Shown here: one piece after another, positions 12,579 to 28,174 of the stretch
Layout: every line of letters starts with the position of its first letter
Numbering within the stretch: position 1 is the first letter of the stretch
NCBI GenBank assembly: GCA_963580455.1
Contig: OY756971.1
Coordinates: forward strand, 10,067,001 to 10,131,000
Source of the DNA: Euonymus europaeus
Taxonomy: Eukaryota; Streptophyta; Magnoliopsida; Celastrales; Celastraceae
Direction of reading: 5' to 3'
Length of the DNA: 64,000 nt
Made by a program: the position numbers and the translations under genes
Notes under the pieces: generated by a model
Databases searched by the model: none
Seen by the model: the letters and a program-made list of their open reading frames with translations, nothing else
Told to the model about the DNA's origin: nothing

Positions 12579-15500
12579 GATGTACACTTTTTATTGTGCT
12601 TCAATGTCAAATTTTACGAGTATAAGCTTCCTAGATTATTTCGATGCCAAAACACCAACTTTCTATGACAGTTGGACAAAACCGTTGAAAGCTCCTCCAT
12701 AGAGAGAGTTGATCAACTTTGAACCATCTAAGTTGCTCGGTGTACACTTTTTAATGTTCTTCTATGTCAAATTTTACGAGGATAAGCTTCCTAGATTATT
12801 TCGATGCCAAAACAGCAACTTTCTATGACCAATGGACAAAATTGTTAAAAGCTCCTCCATAGAGAGAGTTGAGCAACTTCGGACAATCAAAGTTGCTCGA
12901 TGTACACTTTTTATTGTGCTTCTATGTCAAATTTTACGAGTATAAGCTTCCTAGATTATTTCGATGCCAAAACACCAACTTTCTATGACAAATGGACAAA
13001 ACCGTTGAAAGCTCCTCCATAGAGAGAGTTGATCAACTTCGGACCATCTAAGTTGCTCGGTGTACATTTTTTAATGTTCTTCTATGTCAAATTTTACGAG
13101 TATAAGCTTCCTAGATTATTTCGATGCAAAAGCCCCCAACTTTCTATGACAAATGCACAAAATTGTTAAAAGCTCCTCCAAAAAGAGTGTTGAGCAACTT
13201 CGGACCATAAAAGTTGCTTGGTGTACACCTTTTATTGTTCTTCCATTTGAAATTTTACGAGTATAAGTGTCAAGATTAATTAATTGCCAAAACACCAACT
13301 TTCTATGAGAAATGGACAAAGCCATTAAAAGGTCCTCCATAGAGAGAGTTTAGCAAGTTCGGACCATCAAAGTTGCTTGGTACATGTACACTTTGTATTG
13401 TTTTTCTATGTCAAATTTTATGAGTATAAGCTTCCTCGATTATTTCGATGCCAAAACACCAACTTTCTATGACCAATGGAAAAAATTGTTAAAAGCACCT
13501 CTATAGAGAGAGTTGAGCATTTTCGAACCATCAAAGTTGCTCGGTGAAACTTTTTACTGTGCTTATATGTCAAATTTTACGAGTATAAGCTTTCAAGATT
13601 ATTTCGATGCCAAAACACCAACTTTTTATGACAAATGGACAAAACCGTTAAAAGCCCCATAGAGAGAGTTGAGCAACTTCGGACCATCAAAGTTGCACGG
13701 TGTACACTTTTTAATGTTCTTCTATGTCAAATTTTACAAGTATAAGCTTCCTAGATTATTTTGATGCCAAAACACCAACTTTCTGTGACCAATGGACAAA
13801 ATTGTTAAAAGCTCCTCCATAGAGAGAGTTGAGCAACTTCGGACCATCTAAGTTGCTCGATCTACACTGTTTATTGTGCTTCTATGTCAAATTTTACGAG
13901 TATAAGCTTCCTAGATTATTTCGATGCCAAAACACCAACTTTCTATGACAAATGGACAAAACCGTTAAAAGCTGCTCCATAGAGAGAGTTGAGCAACTTC
14001 GGACCAGAAAAGTTACTCGGTGTACACTTCTATGTCAAATTTTACAAGTATAAGCATTCTAGATTATGTCGATGCAAAAACCCCAACTTTTTATGACAAA
14101 TCCACAAAATTGTTAAAAGCTCCTCCATAGAGAGAGTTGAGAAACTTCGGACCGTCAAAGTTGCTTCGTGTACACCTTTTATTGTTCTTTTACGCCAAAT
14201 TTTACGAGTATAACCATCAAGATTATTTAATTGCCAAAACACCAACTTTCTATGAGAAATGAACAAAGCCGTTTAAAGCTCCTCCATAGAGAGAGTTGAG
14301 CAACTTCGGACCATCAAAGTTGCTCGTTGTATGCTTTTTATTTTTCTTCTATGTCAAATTTTACGAATATAAGATTTCAAGATTATTTCGAAGCAAAAAC
14401 ACCAACATTTTATGACAAATGGACAAAACCGTTAAAAGCTCCTCCGTAGAGAGAGTTGAGCAACTTCGGACCATCAAAAGTTGTACGGTGTACACTTTTT
14501 AATGTTCTTCTATGTCACATTTTACGAGTATAAGCTTCCTAGATTATTTCCATGCCAAAACAGCAACTTTCTATGACCAATGGACAAAATTGTTAAAAGC
14601 TCCTCCATAGAGAGAGTTGAGCAACTTCGGACAATCAAAGTTGCTCGATGTACACTTTTTATTGTGCTTCTATGTCAAATTTTACGAGTATAAGCTTCCT
14701 AGATTATTTCGATGCCAAAACAACAACTTTCTATGACAAATGGACAAAACCGTTGAAAGCTCCTGCATAGAGAGAGTTGATCAACTTCGGACCAGAAAAG
14801 TTCTCGGTGTACACTTTTTAATGTTCTTCTATTTCAAATTTTACAAGTATAAGTAAGCTTGCTAGATTATTTCGATGCGAAAACACCAACTTTTATGACA
14901 AATGGACAAAACCGTTAAAAGCTCCTCCATAGAGAGAGTTGAGCAATTTCGGACCGTCAAAGATGCTCTGTGTACAACTTTTATTGTTCTTTTTTGCCAA
15001 ATTTTACGAGTATAAACTTCAAGATTATTTAATTGCCAAAACACCAACTTTCTATGAGAAACGGACAAAGCCGTAAAAAGCTCTTCTATTGAGAGAGTTG
15101 AGCTACTTCGGACCATCAAAGTTGCTCGGTGTACACTTTTTAATGTTCTTCTATGTCAAATTTTACGAGTATAAGCTTCCTAGATTATTTCTTTGGCAAA
15201 ACATTAACTTTCTATGACAGATGGACAAATCCGTTAAAAGCTCTTCCATAGAGAGAGTGGAGCAAGTTCGGACCATCAAAGTTGCTCGATGTACACTTTT
15301 TATTGTGCTTCTGTGTCAAATTTTACGAGTATAAGCTTCCTAGATTATTTCGATGCCAAAACACCAACTTTTTCTGATAAATGAACAAAGCCGTTTAAAG
15401 CTCCTCCATAGAGAGAGTTGAGCAACTTCGGACAATCAAAGTTGCTCGATGTGCACTTTTTATTATGCTTCTATGTCAAATTTCACGAGTATAAGCTTCC

Positions 15501-17521
15501 GAGATTATTTCGATGCCGAAACACCAACTTTCTATGACCAATGAACAAAATTGTTAAATGCTCCTCTATAGAGAGAGTTGAGCATTTTCGAACCATCAAA
15601 GTTGCTCGGTGAAACTTTTTACTGTGCTTCTATGTCAAATTTTACGAGTATAAGCTTTCAAGATTATTTCGATGCCAAAACACCAACTTTCTATGACAAA
15701 TGGACAAAACCGTTAAAAGCTCCTCCATAGAGAGAGTTGAGCAACTTCGGACCATCTAAGTTGCTCGATCTACACTGCTTATTGTGCTTCTATGTCAAAT
15801 TTTACGAGTATAAGCTTCCTAGATTATTTCGATGCCAAAACGCCAACTTTCTATGACAAATGGACAAAACCGTTAAAAGCTCCTCCGTAGAGAGAGTTGA
15901 GCAACTTCGGACCAGAAAAGTTACTCGGTGTACATTTTTTAATGTTCTTCTATGTCAAATTTTACAAGTATAAGTAAGCTTCCTAGATTATTTCGATGCG
16001 AAAACACCAACTTTTATGACAAATGGACAAAACCGTTAAAAGCTCCTCCATAGAGAGAGTTGAGCAACTTCGGACCGTCAAAGATGCTCTGTATACAACT
16101 TTTATTGTTCTTTTATGCCAAATTTTACGAGTATAAGTAAGCGTCCTAGATTATTTCGATGCCAAAACACCAACTTTTTCTGATAAACGGACAAAACCGT
16201 TAAAAGCTCCTCCACAGAGAGAGTTGATCAACTTCGGACTATCTAAGTTGCTCGGTGTAACTTTTTACTGTGCTTTTATGTCAAATTTTACGAGTATAAG
16301 CTTCCTAGATTATTTCGATGCCAAAACACCAACTTTTTCTGATAAATGGACAAAACTGTAAAGGCTCCTCCACAGAGAGAGTTGATCAACTTCGGACCAT
16401 CTAAGTTGCTCGGTGTATCATTTTAATGTTCTTCTATGTCAAATTTTACAAGTATCAGCTTCAAAGATTATTTCGATGCCAAAACACCGACTTTCTATGA
16501 AAAATGGACAAAACCGTTAAAAGCTCCTCCATAGAGAGAGTTGAGCAACTTCGGACCAGAAAAGTTACTTGGTGTACACTTTTTAATGTTCTTCTATGTC
16601 AAATTTTACGAGTATAAGCTTTCTAGATTATTTCGATGCAAAAACCCCAACTTTTTATGACAAATGCACAAAATTGTTAAAAGCTCCTCCATAGAGAGAG
16701 TTGAGAAACTTCGGATCGTCAAAGTTGCTTCGTGTACACCTTTTATTGTTGTTTTATGCCAAATTTTACGAGTATAACCGTCAAGATTATTTAATTGCCA
16801 AAACACCAACTTTCTATGAGAAATGAACAAAAGCCGTTTAAAGCTCCTCCATAGAGAGAGTTGAGCAACTTCGGACCATCAAAGTTGCTCGTTGTATGCT
16901 TTTTATTGTTCTTCTATGTCAAATTTTACGAATATAAGATTTCAAGAGTATTTCGAAGCAAAAACTCCAACTTTCTATGACAAATGGACAAAACCGTTAA
17001 AAGCTCCTCCGTAGAGAGAGTTGAGCAACTTCGGACCATCAACGTTGCTTGGTGTACACCTTTTATTGTTCTTCCATTTGAAATTTTACGAGTATAAGCG
17101 TCAAGATTAATTAATCGCCAAAACACCAACTTTCTACGAGAAATGAACAAAGCCGTTTAAAGCTCCTCCATAGAGAGAGTTGAGCAACTTCGGACAATCA
17201 AAGTTGCTCGATGTACACTTTTTATTGTGCTTCTATGTCAAATTTTACGAGTATAAGCTTCCTAGATTATTTCGATGCCAAAACACCAACTTTCTATGAC
17301 AGTTGGACAAAACCGTTGAAAGCAGCTCCATAGAGAGAGTTGATCAACTTCGGACCATCTAAGTTGCTCGGAGTACACATTTTTAATGTTCTTCTATGTC
17401 AAATTTTACGAGTATAAGCTTCCTAGATTATTTCGATGCAAAAGCCCTCAAATTTCTATGACAAATGCACAAAATTGTTAAAAGCTCCTCCAAAAAGAGT
17501 GTTGAGCAACTTCGGACCATC

Positions 17522-20500
17522 AAAGTTGCTTGGTGTACACCTTTTATTGTTCTTCCATTTGAAATTTTACGAGTATAAGTGGCAAGATTAATTAATTGCC
17601 AAAACACCAACTTTCTATGAGAAATGGACAATCAAAGTTGCTCGATGTACACTTTTTATTGTGCTTCTATGTCAAATTTAACGAGTATAAGCTTCCTAGA
17701 TTATTTCGATGGCAAAACACTAACTTTCTATGACAAATGGACAAAGCCGTTAAAACCTCCTCCATAGAGAGAGTTGAGCAACTTCGGTCCATCAAAGTAT
17801 CTCGGTGTACACTTTTTAATGTTCTTCTATGTCAAATTTTACGAGTATATGCTTCCAAGATTATTTCGATGCAAAACACCAACATGCTATGACAAATGGA
17901 CAAAATCGTTAAAAGCTCCTCCATAGAGAGAGTTAATCAACTTCGGACCATCAAAGTTGCTCGTTGTACACTTTTTAATGTTCTTCTATGTTAAATTTTA
18001 CGAGTATAAGCTTCATAGATTATTTCGATGCAAAAATCTCAACTTTCTATGAGAAATGGACAAAATTGTTAAAAGCTCCTCTACAGAGCGAGTTGAACAT
18101 TTTCGAACCATCAAAATTGCTCGGTGAAACTTTTTATTGTGCTTGTATGTCAAATTTTACGAGTATAAGCTTCCAAGATTATTTCGATGCCAAAACACCG
18201 ACTTTCTATGACAAATGGACAAAACCGATAAAATCTCCTCCATAGAGAGAGTTGAGCAACTTCGGACCAGAAAAATTGCTCGGTGTACACTTTTTAATGT
18301 TCTTCTATGTCAAATTTTACGAGTAGAAGCTTCCTAGATTATTTCTTTGGCAAAACATTAACTTTCTATGACAGATGGACAAATCCGGTAAAAGCTCTTC
18401 CATAGAGAGAGTTGATCAAGTTTGGACTACCAAAGTTGCTCTGTGTACACTTTTTATTGTTATTCTATGTCAAATTTTATGAGTATAAGCATCCTAGATT
18501 ATGTCGATGCAAAAACCCCAACTTTTTATGACAAATGCACAAAATTGTTAAAAGCTCCTCCATCGAGAGAGTTGAGAAACTTCGGACCGTCAAAGTTGCT
18601 TCGTGTACACCTTTTATTGTTCTTTTATGCCAAATTTTACGAGTATAACCATCAAGATTATTTAATTTCCAAGACACCATCTTTCTATGAGAAAAGAACA
18701 AAGCCGTTTAAAGCACCTCCGTAGAGAGAGTTGAGCAAATTCGGACCATCAAAGTTGCTCGTTGTATGCTTTTTATTGTTCTTCTATTCAAATTTTACGA
18801 ATATAAGATTTCAAGATTATTTCGAAGCAAAAACACTAAATTTCTATGAAAAATGGACAAAAGCGTTAAAAGTTCCTCCGTAGAGAGAGTTGAGCAACTT
18901 CGGAACGTCAAAGATGCAAGGTGTACACTTTTTAATGTTCTTCTATGTCAAATTTACGAGTATAAGCTTCCTAGATTATTTCGATGCCAAAACACCAACT
19001 TTCTATGACCAATGGACAAAATTGTTAAAAGCTCCTCCATAGAGAGAGTTGAGCAACTTCGGACCATCAAAGTTGCTCGGTGTACACTTTTTATTGTGCT
19101 TCTATGTCAAATTTTACGAGTATAAGCTTCCAAGATTATTTCGATGCCAAAACACCAACATGCTATGACAAATGGACAAAATCGTTAAAGGCTCGTCCAT
19201 AGAGAGAGTTCATCAACTTCGGACCATCAAAGTTGCTCAGTGTACACTTTTTATTGTTTTTCTATGTCAAATTTTACGAGTATAAGCTTCCTAGATTATT
19301 TCGATGCCAAAACACAAACTTTCTATGACGAATGGACAAAATTTTTAAAAGCTCCTCCATAGAGAGAGTTGAGCAACTTTGGACCATCAAAGTTCCTCGG
19401 TGTACACTTTTTATTGTGCTTCTATGTCAAATTTTACGAGTATAAGCTTCCAAGATTATTTCGATGCCAAAACACCAACATGCTATGACAAATGGACAAA
19501 ATCATTAAAGGCTCTTCCATAGAGAGAGTTGATCAACTTCGGACCATCAAAGTTGCTTGGTGTGCATTTTTTAATGTTCTTCTATGTCAAATTTACGAAT
19601 ATAAGCTTCATCGATTATTTCGATGGCAAAACACCAACTTTTTATGACAAATGGACAAAGCCGTTAAAAACACCTCCATAAAGAGAGTTGAGCAAGTTCG
19701 GACCATCAAAGTTGCTTGGTGTACACTTTTTATTTTTTTTCTATTTCAAATTTTATGAGTATAAGCTTCCTAGATTATTTCGATGCCAAAACACCAACTT
19801 TCTATGACGAATGGACAAAATTGTTAAAAGCTCCTCCATAGAGAGAGTTGAGCAACCTCGAACCATCAAAGTTCCTCAGTGTACACTTTTTATTGTGCTT
19901 CTATGTCAAATTTTACGAGTATAAGCTTCCAAGATTATTTCGATGCCAAAACACCAACATGCTATGACAAATGGACAAAATCGTTAAAGGCTCGTCCATA
20001 GAGAGAGTTGATCAACTTTGGACCATCAAAGTTGCTTGGTGTACACTTTTTAATGTTCTTCTATGTCAAATTTTACGAATATAAGCTTCATAGATTATTT
20101 CGATGGCAAAACACTATCTTTTTATGACAAATGGACAAAGCCATTAAAAGCACCTCCATAAAGAGAGTTGAGCAAGTTCGGACCATCAAAGTTGCTTGGT
20201 GTACACTTTTTATTATTTTTCTATGTAAATTTTATGAGTATAAGCTTCCTAGATTATTTCGATGCCAAAACACCAACTTTCTATGACGAATGGACAAAAC
20301 TGTTAAAAGCTCCTCCATAGAGAGAGTTGAGCAACCTCGGACCATCAAAGTTCCTCGGTGTACACTTTTTATTGTGCTTCTATGACAAATTTTACGAGTA
20401 TAAGCTTCCAAGATTATTTCGATTCCAAAACACCAACATGCTATGACAAATGGACAAAATCGTTAAAGACTCGTCCATAGAGAGAGTTGATCAACTTCAG

Positions 20501-23500
20501 ACCATCAAAGTTGCTCGGTGTACACCTTTTAATGTTCTTCTATGTCAAATTTTACGAGTATAGGCTTCATAGATTATTTCGATGCAAAAATCCCAACTTT
20601 CTATGAGAAATAGACAAAATTGTTAAAAGCTCCTTTACAGAGAGAGTTGAGCATTTTCGAACCATCAAAGTTGCTCGGTGAAACTTTTTATTGTGCTTCT
20701 ATGTCAAATTTTACGAGTATAAGCTTCTCAGATTATTTCGATGCTAAAACACCAACTTTCTATGACAAATGGACAAAGCCGTTAAAAGCACCTTTATAAA
20801 GAGAGTTGAGCAAGTTTGGACCATCAAAGTTACTTGATGTACACTTTTTATTGTTTTTCTAAGTCAAATTTTATGAGTATAAGCTTCCTAGATTATTTTG
20901 ATGCCAAAACACCAACTTTCTATGACGAATGGACAGAATTGTTAAAAGCTCCTCTATAGAGAGAGTTGAACAACCTCGGACCATCATAGTTCCTCGGTGT
21001 ACACTTTTTATTGTGTTTCTATGTCAAATTTTACGAGTATAAGCTTCCAAGATTATTTCGATTCCAAAACACCAACATGCTATGACAAATGGACAAAATC
21101 GTTAAAGGCTCGTCCATAGAGAGAGTTGATCAACTTCGGACCATCAAAGTTGCTCGGTGTACACCTTTTAATGTTCTTCTATGTCAAATTTTGCGAATAT
21201 AAGCTTCCTAGATTATTTCGATGCCAAAACACAAACTTTCTATGACGAATGGACAAAATTGTTAAAAGCTCCTCCATAGAGAGAGTTGAGCAACTTCGGA
21301 CCATCAAAGTTCCTCGGTGTACACTTTTTATTGTTCTTCTATTTGAAATTTGAAGAGTATAAGCTTCAAGATTAATTAATTGCCAAAACACCAACTTTCT
21401 ATGAGAAATGGAAAAAGCCATTAAAAGCTCCTCCATAGAGAGAGTTGATCAAGTTCGGAGCATCAAATTTGCTTGGTGTACACTTTGTATTGTTTTTCTA
21501 TGTCAAATTTAACGAGTATAAGCTTCCTAGATTATTTCGATGGCAAAACACTAACTTTCTATGACAAATGGACAAAGCCGTTAAAACCTCCTCCATAGAG
21601 AGAGTTGAGCAACTTCGGTCCATCAAAGTTGCTCGGTGTACACTTTTTAATGTTCTTCTATGTCAAATTTTACGAGTATAAGCTTCCAAGATTATTTGGA
21701 TGCAAAACACCAACATGCTATGACAAATGGACAAAATCGTTAAAAGCTCCTCCATAGAGAGAGTTAATCAACTTCGGACAATCAAAGCTGCTCGTTGTAC
21801 AATTTTTAATGTTCTTCTATGTCAAATTTTACGAGTATAAGCTTCATAGATTATTTCGATGCAAAAATCTCAACTTTCAATGAGAAATGGACAAAATTGT
21901 TAAAAGCTCCTCTATAGAGCGAGTTGAACATTTTCGAACCATCAAAATTGCGCGGTGAAACTTTTTATTGTGCTTGTATGTCAAATTTTACGAGTATAAG
22001 CTTCCAAGATTATTTCGATGCCAAAACACCGACTTTCTATGACAAATGGACAAAACCGATAAAAGCTCCTCCTTAGAGAGAGTTGAGCAACTTCGGACCA
22101 GAAAAATTGCTCGGTGTACACTTTTTAATGTTCTTCTATGTCAAATTTTATTTGTATAAGCTTCCTAGATTATTTCGATGCCAAAACACCAACTTTTATG
22201 ACAAATGGACAAAACCGTTAAAAGCTCCTCCATAGAGAGAGTTGAGCAACTTCGGACCTTCAAAGATGCTTTGTCTACAACTTTTATTGTTCTTTTATGC
22301 CAAATTTTATGAGTATAAGCTTCCTAGATTATTTCTTTGGCAAAACATTAACTTTCTATGACAGATGGACAAATCCGTTAAAAGCTCTTGCATAGAGAGA
22401 ATTGAGCAAGTTCGGACTATCAAAGTTGCTCTGTGTACACTTTTTATTGTTTTTTCTATGTCAAATTTTATGAGTATAAGCATCCACGATTATGTCAATG
22501 CAAAAACCCCAACTTTCTGTGAAAAATGCACAAAATTGTTAAAAGCTCCTCCATCGAGAGAGTTGAGAAACTTCGGACCGTCAAAGTTGCTTCGTGTACA
22601 CCTTTTATTGTTCTGTTATGCCAAATTTTTTGAGTATAACCATCAAGATTGTTTAATTGCCAAGACACCAACTTTCTATGAGAAATGAACAAAACCGTTA
22701 AAAGCTCTTCCATAGAGAGAGTTGAGCAACTTTGGACCATCAAAGTTACTCGTTGTATGCTTTTTATTGTTCTTCTATGTCAAATTTTATGAATATAAGA
22801 TTTCATGATTATTTCGAAGCAAAAACACCAACTTTCTATGACAAATGGACAAAACCGCTAAAAGCACCTCCGTAGAGAGAGTTGAGTAACTTCGGACCAT
22901 CGAAGTTGCACGGTGTACACTTTTTAATGTTCTTCTATGTCAAATTTTACGAGTATAAGCTTCCTAGATTATTTCGATGCAAAAGCCCTCAAATTTCTAT
23001 GACAAATGCACAAAATTGTTAAAAGCTCCTCCATAAAGAGTGTTGAGCAACTTCGGACCATCAAAGTTGCTTGGTGTACACCTTTTATTGTTCTTCCATT
23101 TGAAATTTTACGAGTATAAGCGTCAAGATTAATTAATCGCCAAAACACCAACTTTCTACGAGAAATGAACAAAGCCGTTTAAAGCTCCTCCATAGAGAGA
23201 GTTGAGCAACTTCGGACAATCAAAGTTGCTCGATGTACACTTTTTATTGTGCTTCTATGTCAAATTTTACGAGTATAAGCTTCCTAGATTATTTCGATGC
23301 CAAAACACCAACTTTCTATGACAGTTGGACAAAACCGTTGAAAGCTCCTCCATAGAGAGAGTTGATCAACTTTGAACCATCTAAGTTGCTCGGTGTACAC
23401 TTTTTAATGTTCTTCTATGTCAAATTTTACGAGGATAAGCTTCCTAGATTATTTCGATGCCAAAACAGCAACTTTCTATGACCAATGGACAAAATTGTTA

Positions 23501-26500
23501 AAAGCTCCTCCATAGAGAGAGTTGAGCAACTTCGGACAATCAAAGTTGCTCGATGTACACTTTTTATTGTGCTTCTATGTCAAATTTTACGAGTATAAGC
23601 TTCCTAGATTATTTCGATGCCAAAACACCAACTTTCTATGACAAATGGACAAAACCGTTGAAAGCTCCTCCATAGAGAGAGTTGATCAACTTCGGACCAT
23701 CTAAGTTGCTCGGTGTACATTTTTTAATGTTCTTCTATGTCAAATTTTACGAGTATAAGCTTCCTAGATTATTTCGATGCAAAAGCCCCCAACTTTCTAT
23801 GACAAATGCACAAAATTGTTAAAAGCTCCTCCAAAAAGAGTGTTGAGCAACTTCGGACCATAAAAGTTGCTTGGTGTACACCTTTTATTGTTCTTCCATT
23901 TGAAATTTTACGAGTATAAGTGTCAAGATTAATTAATTGCCAAAACACCAACTTTCTATGAGAAATGGACAAAGCCATTAAAAGGTCCTCCATAGAGAGA
24001 GTTTAGCAAGTTCGGACCATCAAAGTTGCTTGGTACATGTACACTTTGTATTGTTTTTCTATGTCAAATTTTATGAGTATAAGCTTCCTCGATTATTTCG
24101 ATGCCAAAACACCAACTTTCTATGACCAATGGAAAAAATTGTTAAAAGCACCTCTATAGAGAGAGTTGAGCATTTTCGAACCATCAAAGTTGCTCGGTGA
24201 AACTTTTTACTGTGCTTATATGTCAAATTTTACGAGTATAAGCTTTCAAGATTATTTCGATGCCAAAACACCAACTTTTTATGACAAATGGACAAAACCG
24301 TTAAAAGCCCCATAGAGAGAGTTGAGCAACTTCGGACCATCAAAGTTGCACGGTGTACACTTTTTAATGTTCTTCTATGTCAAATTTTACAAGTATAAGC
24401 TTCCTAGATTATTTTGATGCCAAAACACCAACTTTCTGTGACCAATGGACAAAATTGTTAAAAGCTCCTCCATAGAGAGAGTTGAGCAACTTCGGACCAT
24501 CTAAGTTGCTCGATCTACACTGTTTATTGTGCTTCTATGTCAAATTTTACGAGTATAAGCTTCCTAGATTATTTCGATGCCAAAACACCAACTTTCTATG
24601 ACAAATGGACAAAACCGTTAAAAGCTGCTCCATAGAGAGAGTTGAGCAACTTCGGACCAGAAAAGTTACTCGGTGTACACTTCTATGTCAAATTTTACAA
24701 GTATAAGCATTCTAGATTATGTCGATGCAAAAACCCCAACTTTTTATGACAAATCCACAAAATTGTTAAAAGCTCCTCCATAGAGAGAGTTGAGAAACTT
24801 CGGACCGTCAAAGTTGCTTCGTGTACACCTTTTATTGTTCTTTTACGCCAAATTTTACGAGTATAACCATCAAGATTATTTAATTGCCAAAACACCAACT
24901 TTCTATGAGAAATGAACAAAGCCGTTTAAAGCTCCTCCATAGAGAGAGTTGAGCAACTTCGGACCATCAAAGTTGCTCGTTGTATGCTTTTTATTTTTCT
25001 TCTATGTCAAATTTTACGAATATAAGATTTCAAGATTATTTCGAAGCAAAAACACCAACATTTTATGACAAATGGACAAAACCGTTAAAAGCTCCTCCGT
25101 AGAGAGAGTTGAGCAACTTCGGACCATCAAAAGTTGTACGGTGTACACTTTTTAATGTTCTTCTATGTCACATTTTACGAGTATAAGCTTCCTAGATTAT
25201 TTCCATGCCAAAACAGCAACTTTCTATGACCAATGGACAAAATTGTTAAAAGCTCCTCCATAGAGAGAGTTGAGCAACTTCGGACAATCAAAGTTGCTCG
25301 ATGTACACTTTTTATTGTGCTTCTATGTCAAATTTTACGAGTATAAGCTTCCTAGATTATTTCGATGCCAAAACAACAACTTTCTATGACAAATGGACAA
25401 AACCGTTGAAAGCTCCTGCATAGAGAGAGTTGATCAACTTCGGACCAGAAAAGTTCTCGGTGTACACTTTTTAATGTTCTTCTATTTCAAATTTTACAAG
25501 TATAAGTAAGCTTGCTAGATTATTTCGATGCGAAAACACCAACTTTTATGACAAATGGACAAAACCGTTAAAAGCTCCTCCATAGAGAGAGTTGAGCAAT
25601 TTCGGACCGTCAAAGATGCTCTGTGTACAACTTTTATTGTTCTTTTTTGCCAAATTTTACGAGTATAAACTTCAAGATTATTTAATTGCCAAAACACCAA
25701 CTTTCTATGAGAAACGGACAAAGCCGTAAAAAGCTCTTCTATTGAGAGAGTTGAGCTACTTCGGACCATCAAAGTTGCTCGGTGTACACTTTTTAATGTT
25801 CTTCTATGTCAAATTTTACGAGTATAAGCTTCCTAGATTATTTCTTTGGCAAAACATTAACTTTCTATGACAGATGGACAAATCCGTTAAAAGCTCTTCC
25901 ATAGAGAGAGTGGAGCAAGTTCGGACCATCAAAGTTGCTCGATGTACACTTTTTATTGTGCTTCTGTGTCAAATTTTACGAGTATAAGCTTCCTAGATTA
26001 TTTCGATGCCAAAACACCAACTTTTTCTGATAAATGAACAAAGCCGTTTAAAGCTCCTCCATAGAGAGAGTTGAGCAACTTCGGACAATCAAAGTTGCTC
26101 GATGTGCACTTTTTATTATGCTTCTATGTCAAATTTCACGAGTATAAGCTTCCGAGATTATTTCGATGCCGAAACACCAACTTTCTATGACCAATGAACA
26201 AAATTGTTAAATGCTCCTCTATAGAGAGAGTTGAGCATTTTCGAACCATCAAAGTTGCTCGGTGAAACTTTTTACTGTGCTTCTATGTCAAATTTTACGA
26301 GTATAAGCTTTCAAGATTATTTCGATGCCAAAACACCAACTTTCTATGACAAATGGACAAAACCGTTAAAAGCTCCTCCATAGAGAGAGTTGAGCAACTT
26401 CGGACCATCTAAGTTGCTCGATCTACACTGCTTATTGTGCTTCTATGTCAAATTTTACGAGTATAAGCTTCCTAGATTATTTCGATGCCAAAACGCCAAC

Positions 26501-28174
26501 TTTCTATGACAAATGGACAAAACCGTTAAAAGCTCCTCCGTAGAGAGAGTTGAGCAACTTCGGACCAGAAAAGTTACTCGGTGTACATTTTTTAATGTTC
26601 TTCTATGTCAAATTTTACAAGTATAAGTAAGCTTCCTAGATTATTTCGATGCGAAAACACCAACTTTTATGACAAATGGACAAAACCGTTAAAAGCTCCT
26701 CCATAGAGAGAGTTGAGCAACTTCGGACCGTCAAAGATGCTCTGTATACAACTTTTATTGTTCTTTTATGCCAAATTTTACGAGTATAAGTAAGCGTCCT
26801 AGATTATTTCGATGCCAAAACACCAACTTTTTCTGATAAACGGACAAAACCGTTAAAAGCTCCTCCACAGAGAGAGTTGATCAACTTCGGACTATCTAAG
26901 TTGCTCGGTGTAACTTTTTACTGTGCTTTTATGTCAAATTTTACGAGTATAAGCTTCCTAGATTATTTCGATGCCAAAACACCAACTTTTTCTGATAAAT
27001 GGACAAAACTGTAAAGGCTCCTCCACAGAGAGAGTTGATCAACTTCGGACCATCTAAGTTGCTCGGTGTATCATTTTAATGTTCTTCTATGTCAAATTTT
27101 ACAAGTATCAGCTTCAAAGATTATTTCGATGCCAAAACACCGACTTTCTATGAAAAATGGACAAAACCGTTAAAAGCTCCTCCATAGAGAGAGTTGAGCA
27201 ACTTCGGACCAGAAAAGTTACTTGGTGTACACTTTTTAATGTTCTTCTATGTCAAATTTTACGAGTATAAGCTTTCTAGATTATTTCGATGCAAAAACCC
27301 CAACTTTTTATGACAAATGCACAAAATTGTTAAAAGCTCCTCCATAGAGAGAGTTGAGAAACTTCGGATCGTCAAAGTTGCTTCGTGTACACCTTTTATT
27401 GTTGTTTTATGCCAAATTTTACGAGTATAACCGTCAAGATTATTTAATTGCCAAAACACCAACTTTCTATGAGAAATGAACAAAAGCCGTTTAAAGCTCC
27501 TCCATAGAGAGAGTTGAGCAACTTCGGACCATCAAAGTTGCTCGTTGTATGCTTTTTATTGTTCTTCTATGTCAAATTTTACGAATATAAGATTTCAAGA
27601 GTATTTCGAAGCAAAAACTCCAACTTTCTATGACAAATGGACAAAACCGTTAAAAGCTCCTCCGTAGAGAGAGTTGAGCAACTTCGGACCATCAACGTTG
27701 CTTGGTGTACACCTTTTATTGTTCTTCCATTTGAAATTTTACGAGTATAAGCGTCAAGATTAATTAATCGCCAAAACACCAACTTTCTACGAGAAATGAA
27801 CAAAGCCGTTTAAAGCTCCTCCATAGAGAGAGTTGAGCAACTTCGGACAATCAAAGTTGCTCGATGTACACTTTTTATTGTGCTTCTATGTCAAATTTTA
27901 CGAGTATAAGCTTCCTAGATTATTTCGATGCCAAAACACCAACTTTCTATGACAGTTGGACAAAACCGTTGAAAGCAGCTCCATAGAGAGAGTTGATCAA
28001 CTTCGGACCATCTAAGTTGCTCGGAGTACACATTTTTAATGTTCTTCTATGTCAAATTTTACGAGTATAAGCTTCCTAGATTATTTCGATGCAAAAGCCC
28101 TCAAATTTCTATGACAAATGCACAAAATTGTTAAAAGCTCCTCCAAAAAGAGTGTTGAGCAACTTCGGACCATC
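17522..28174 (+). repeat. 10,653-bp super-unit, copy B
   Basis: This is the second full copy of the interval at 6869-17521, directly abutting it in the same orientation. The sequence to the left of its end matches the sequence to the left of its start (17428-17521 and 28081-28174), as expected for a simple tandem duplication by unequal exchange. One base difference from copy A was seen (23256), so the copies are not strictly identical. No retrotransposon interrupts either copy. Confidence 0.93.

Larger units (their letters stand above)
6869..17521 (+). repeat. 10,653-bp super-unit, copy A (about 67 monomers)
   Basis: Every landmark in this interval recurs 10,653 bp downstream. Examples are the 47-bp deletion junction at 6973 and 17626, the reading frame at 7335 and 17988, the GTGCATTTTTTAATG variant at 8910 and 19563, and TTATTTTTCTTC at 14339 and 24992. 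Upstream of 6869 the copies differ (6795, 6799 and 6868 against 17448, 17452 and 17521), which sets the left edge. By eye the two copies are almost identical; one substitution was found, A at 12603 against T at 23256. The unit is a mosaic of monomer variants, with its own subrepeats such as alternating GAATGGACAAAATTG and CATGCTATGACAAATGG monomers at about 8300-10450. Confidence 0.93.
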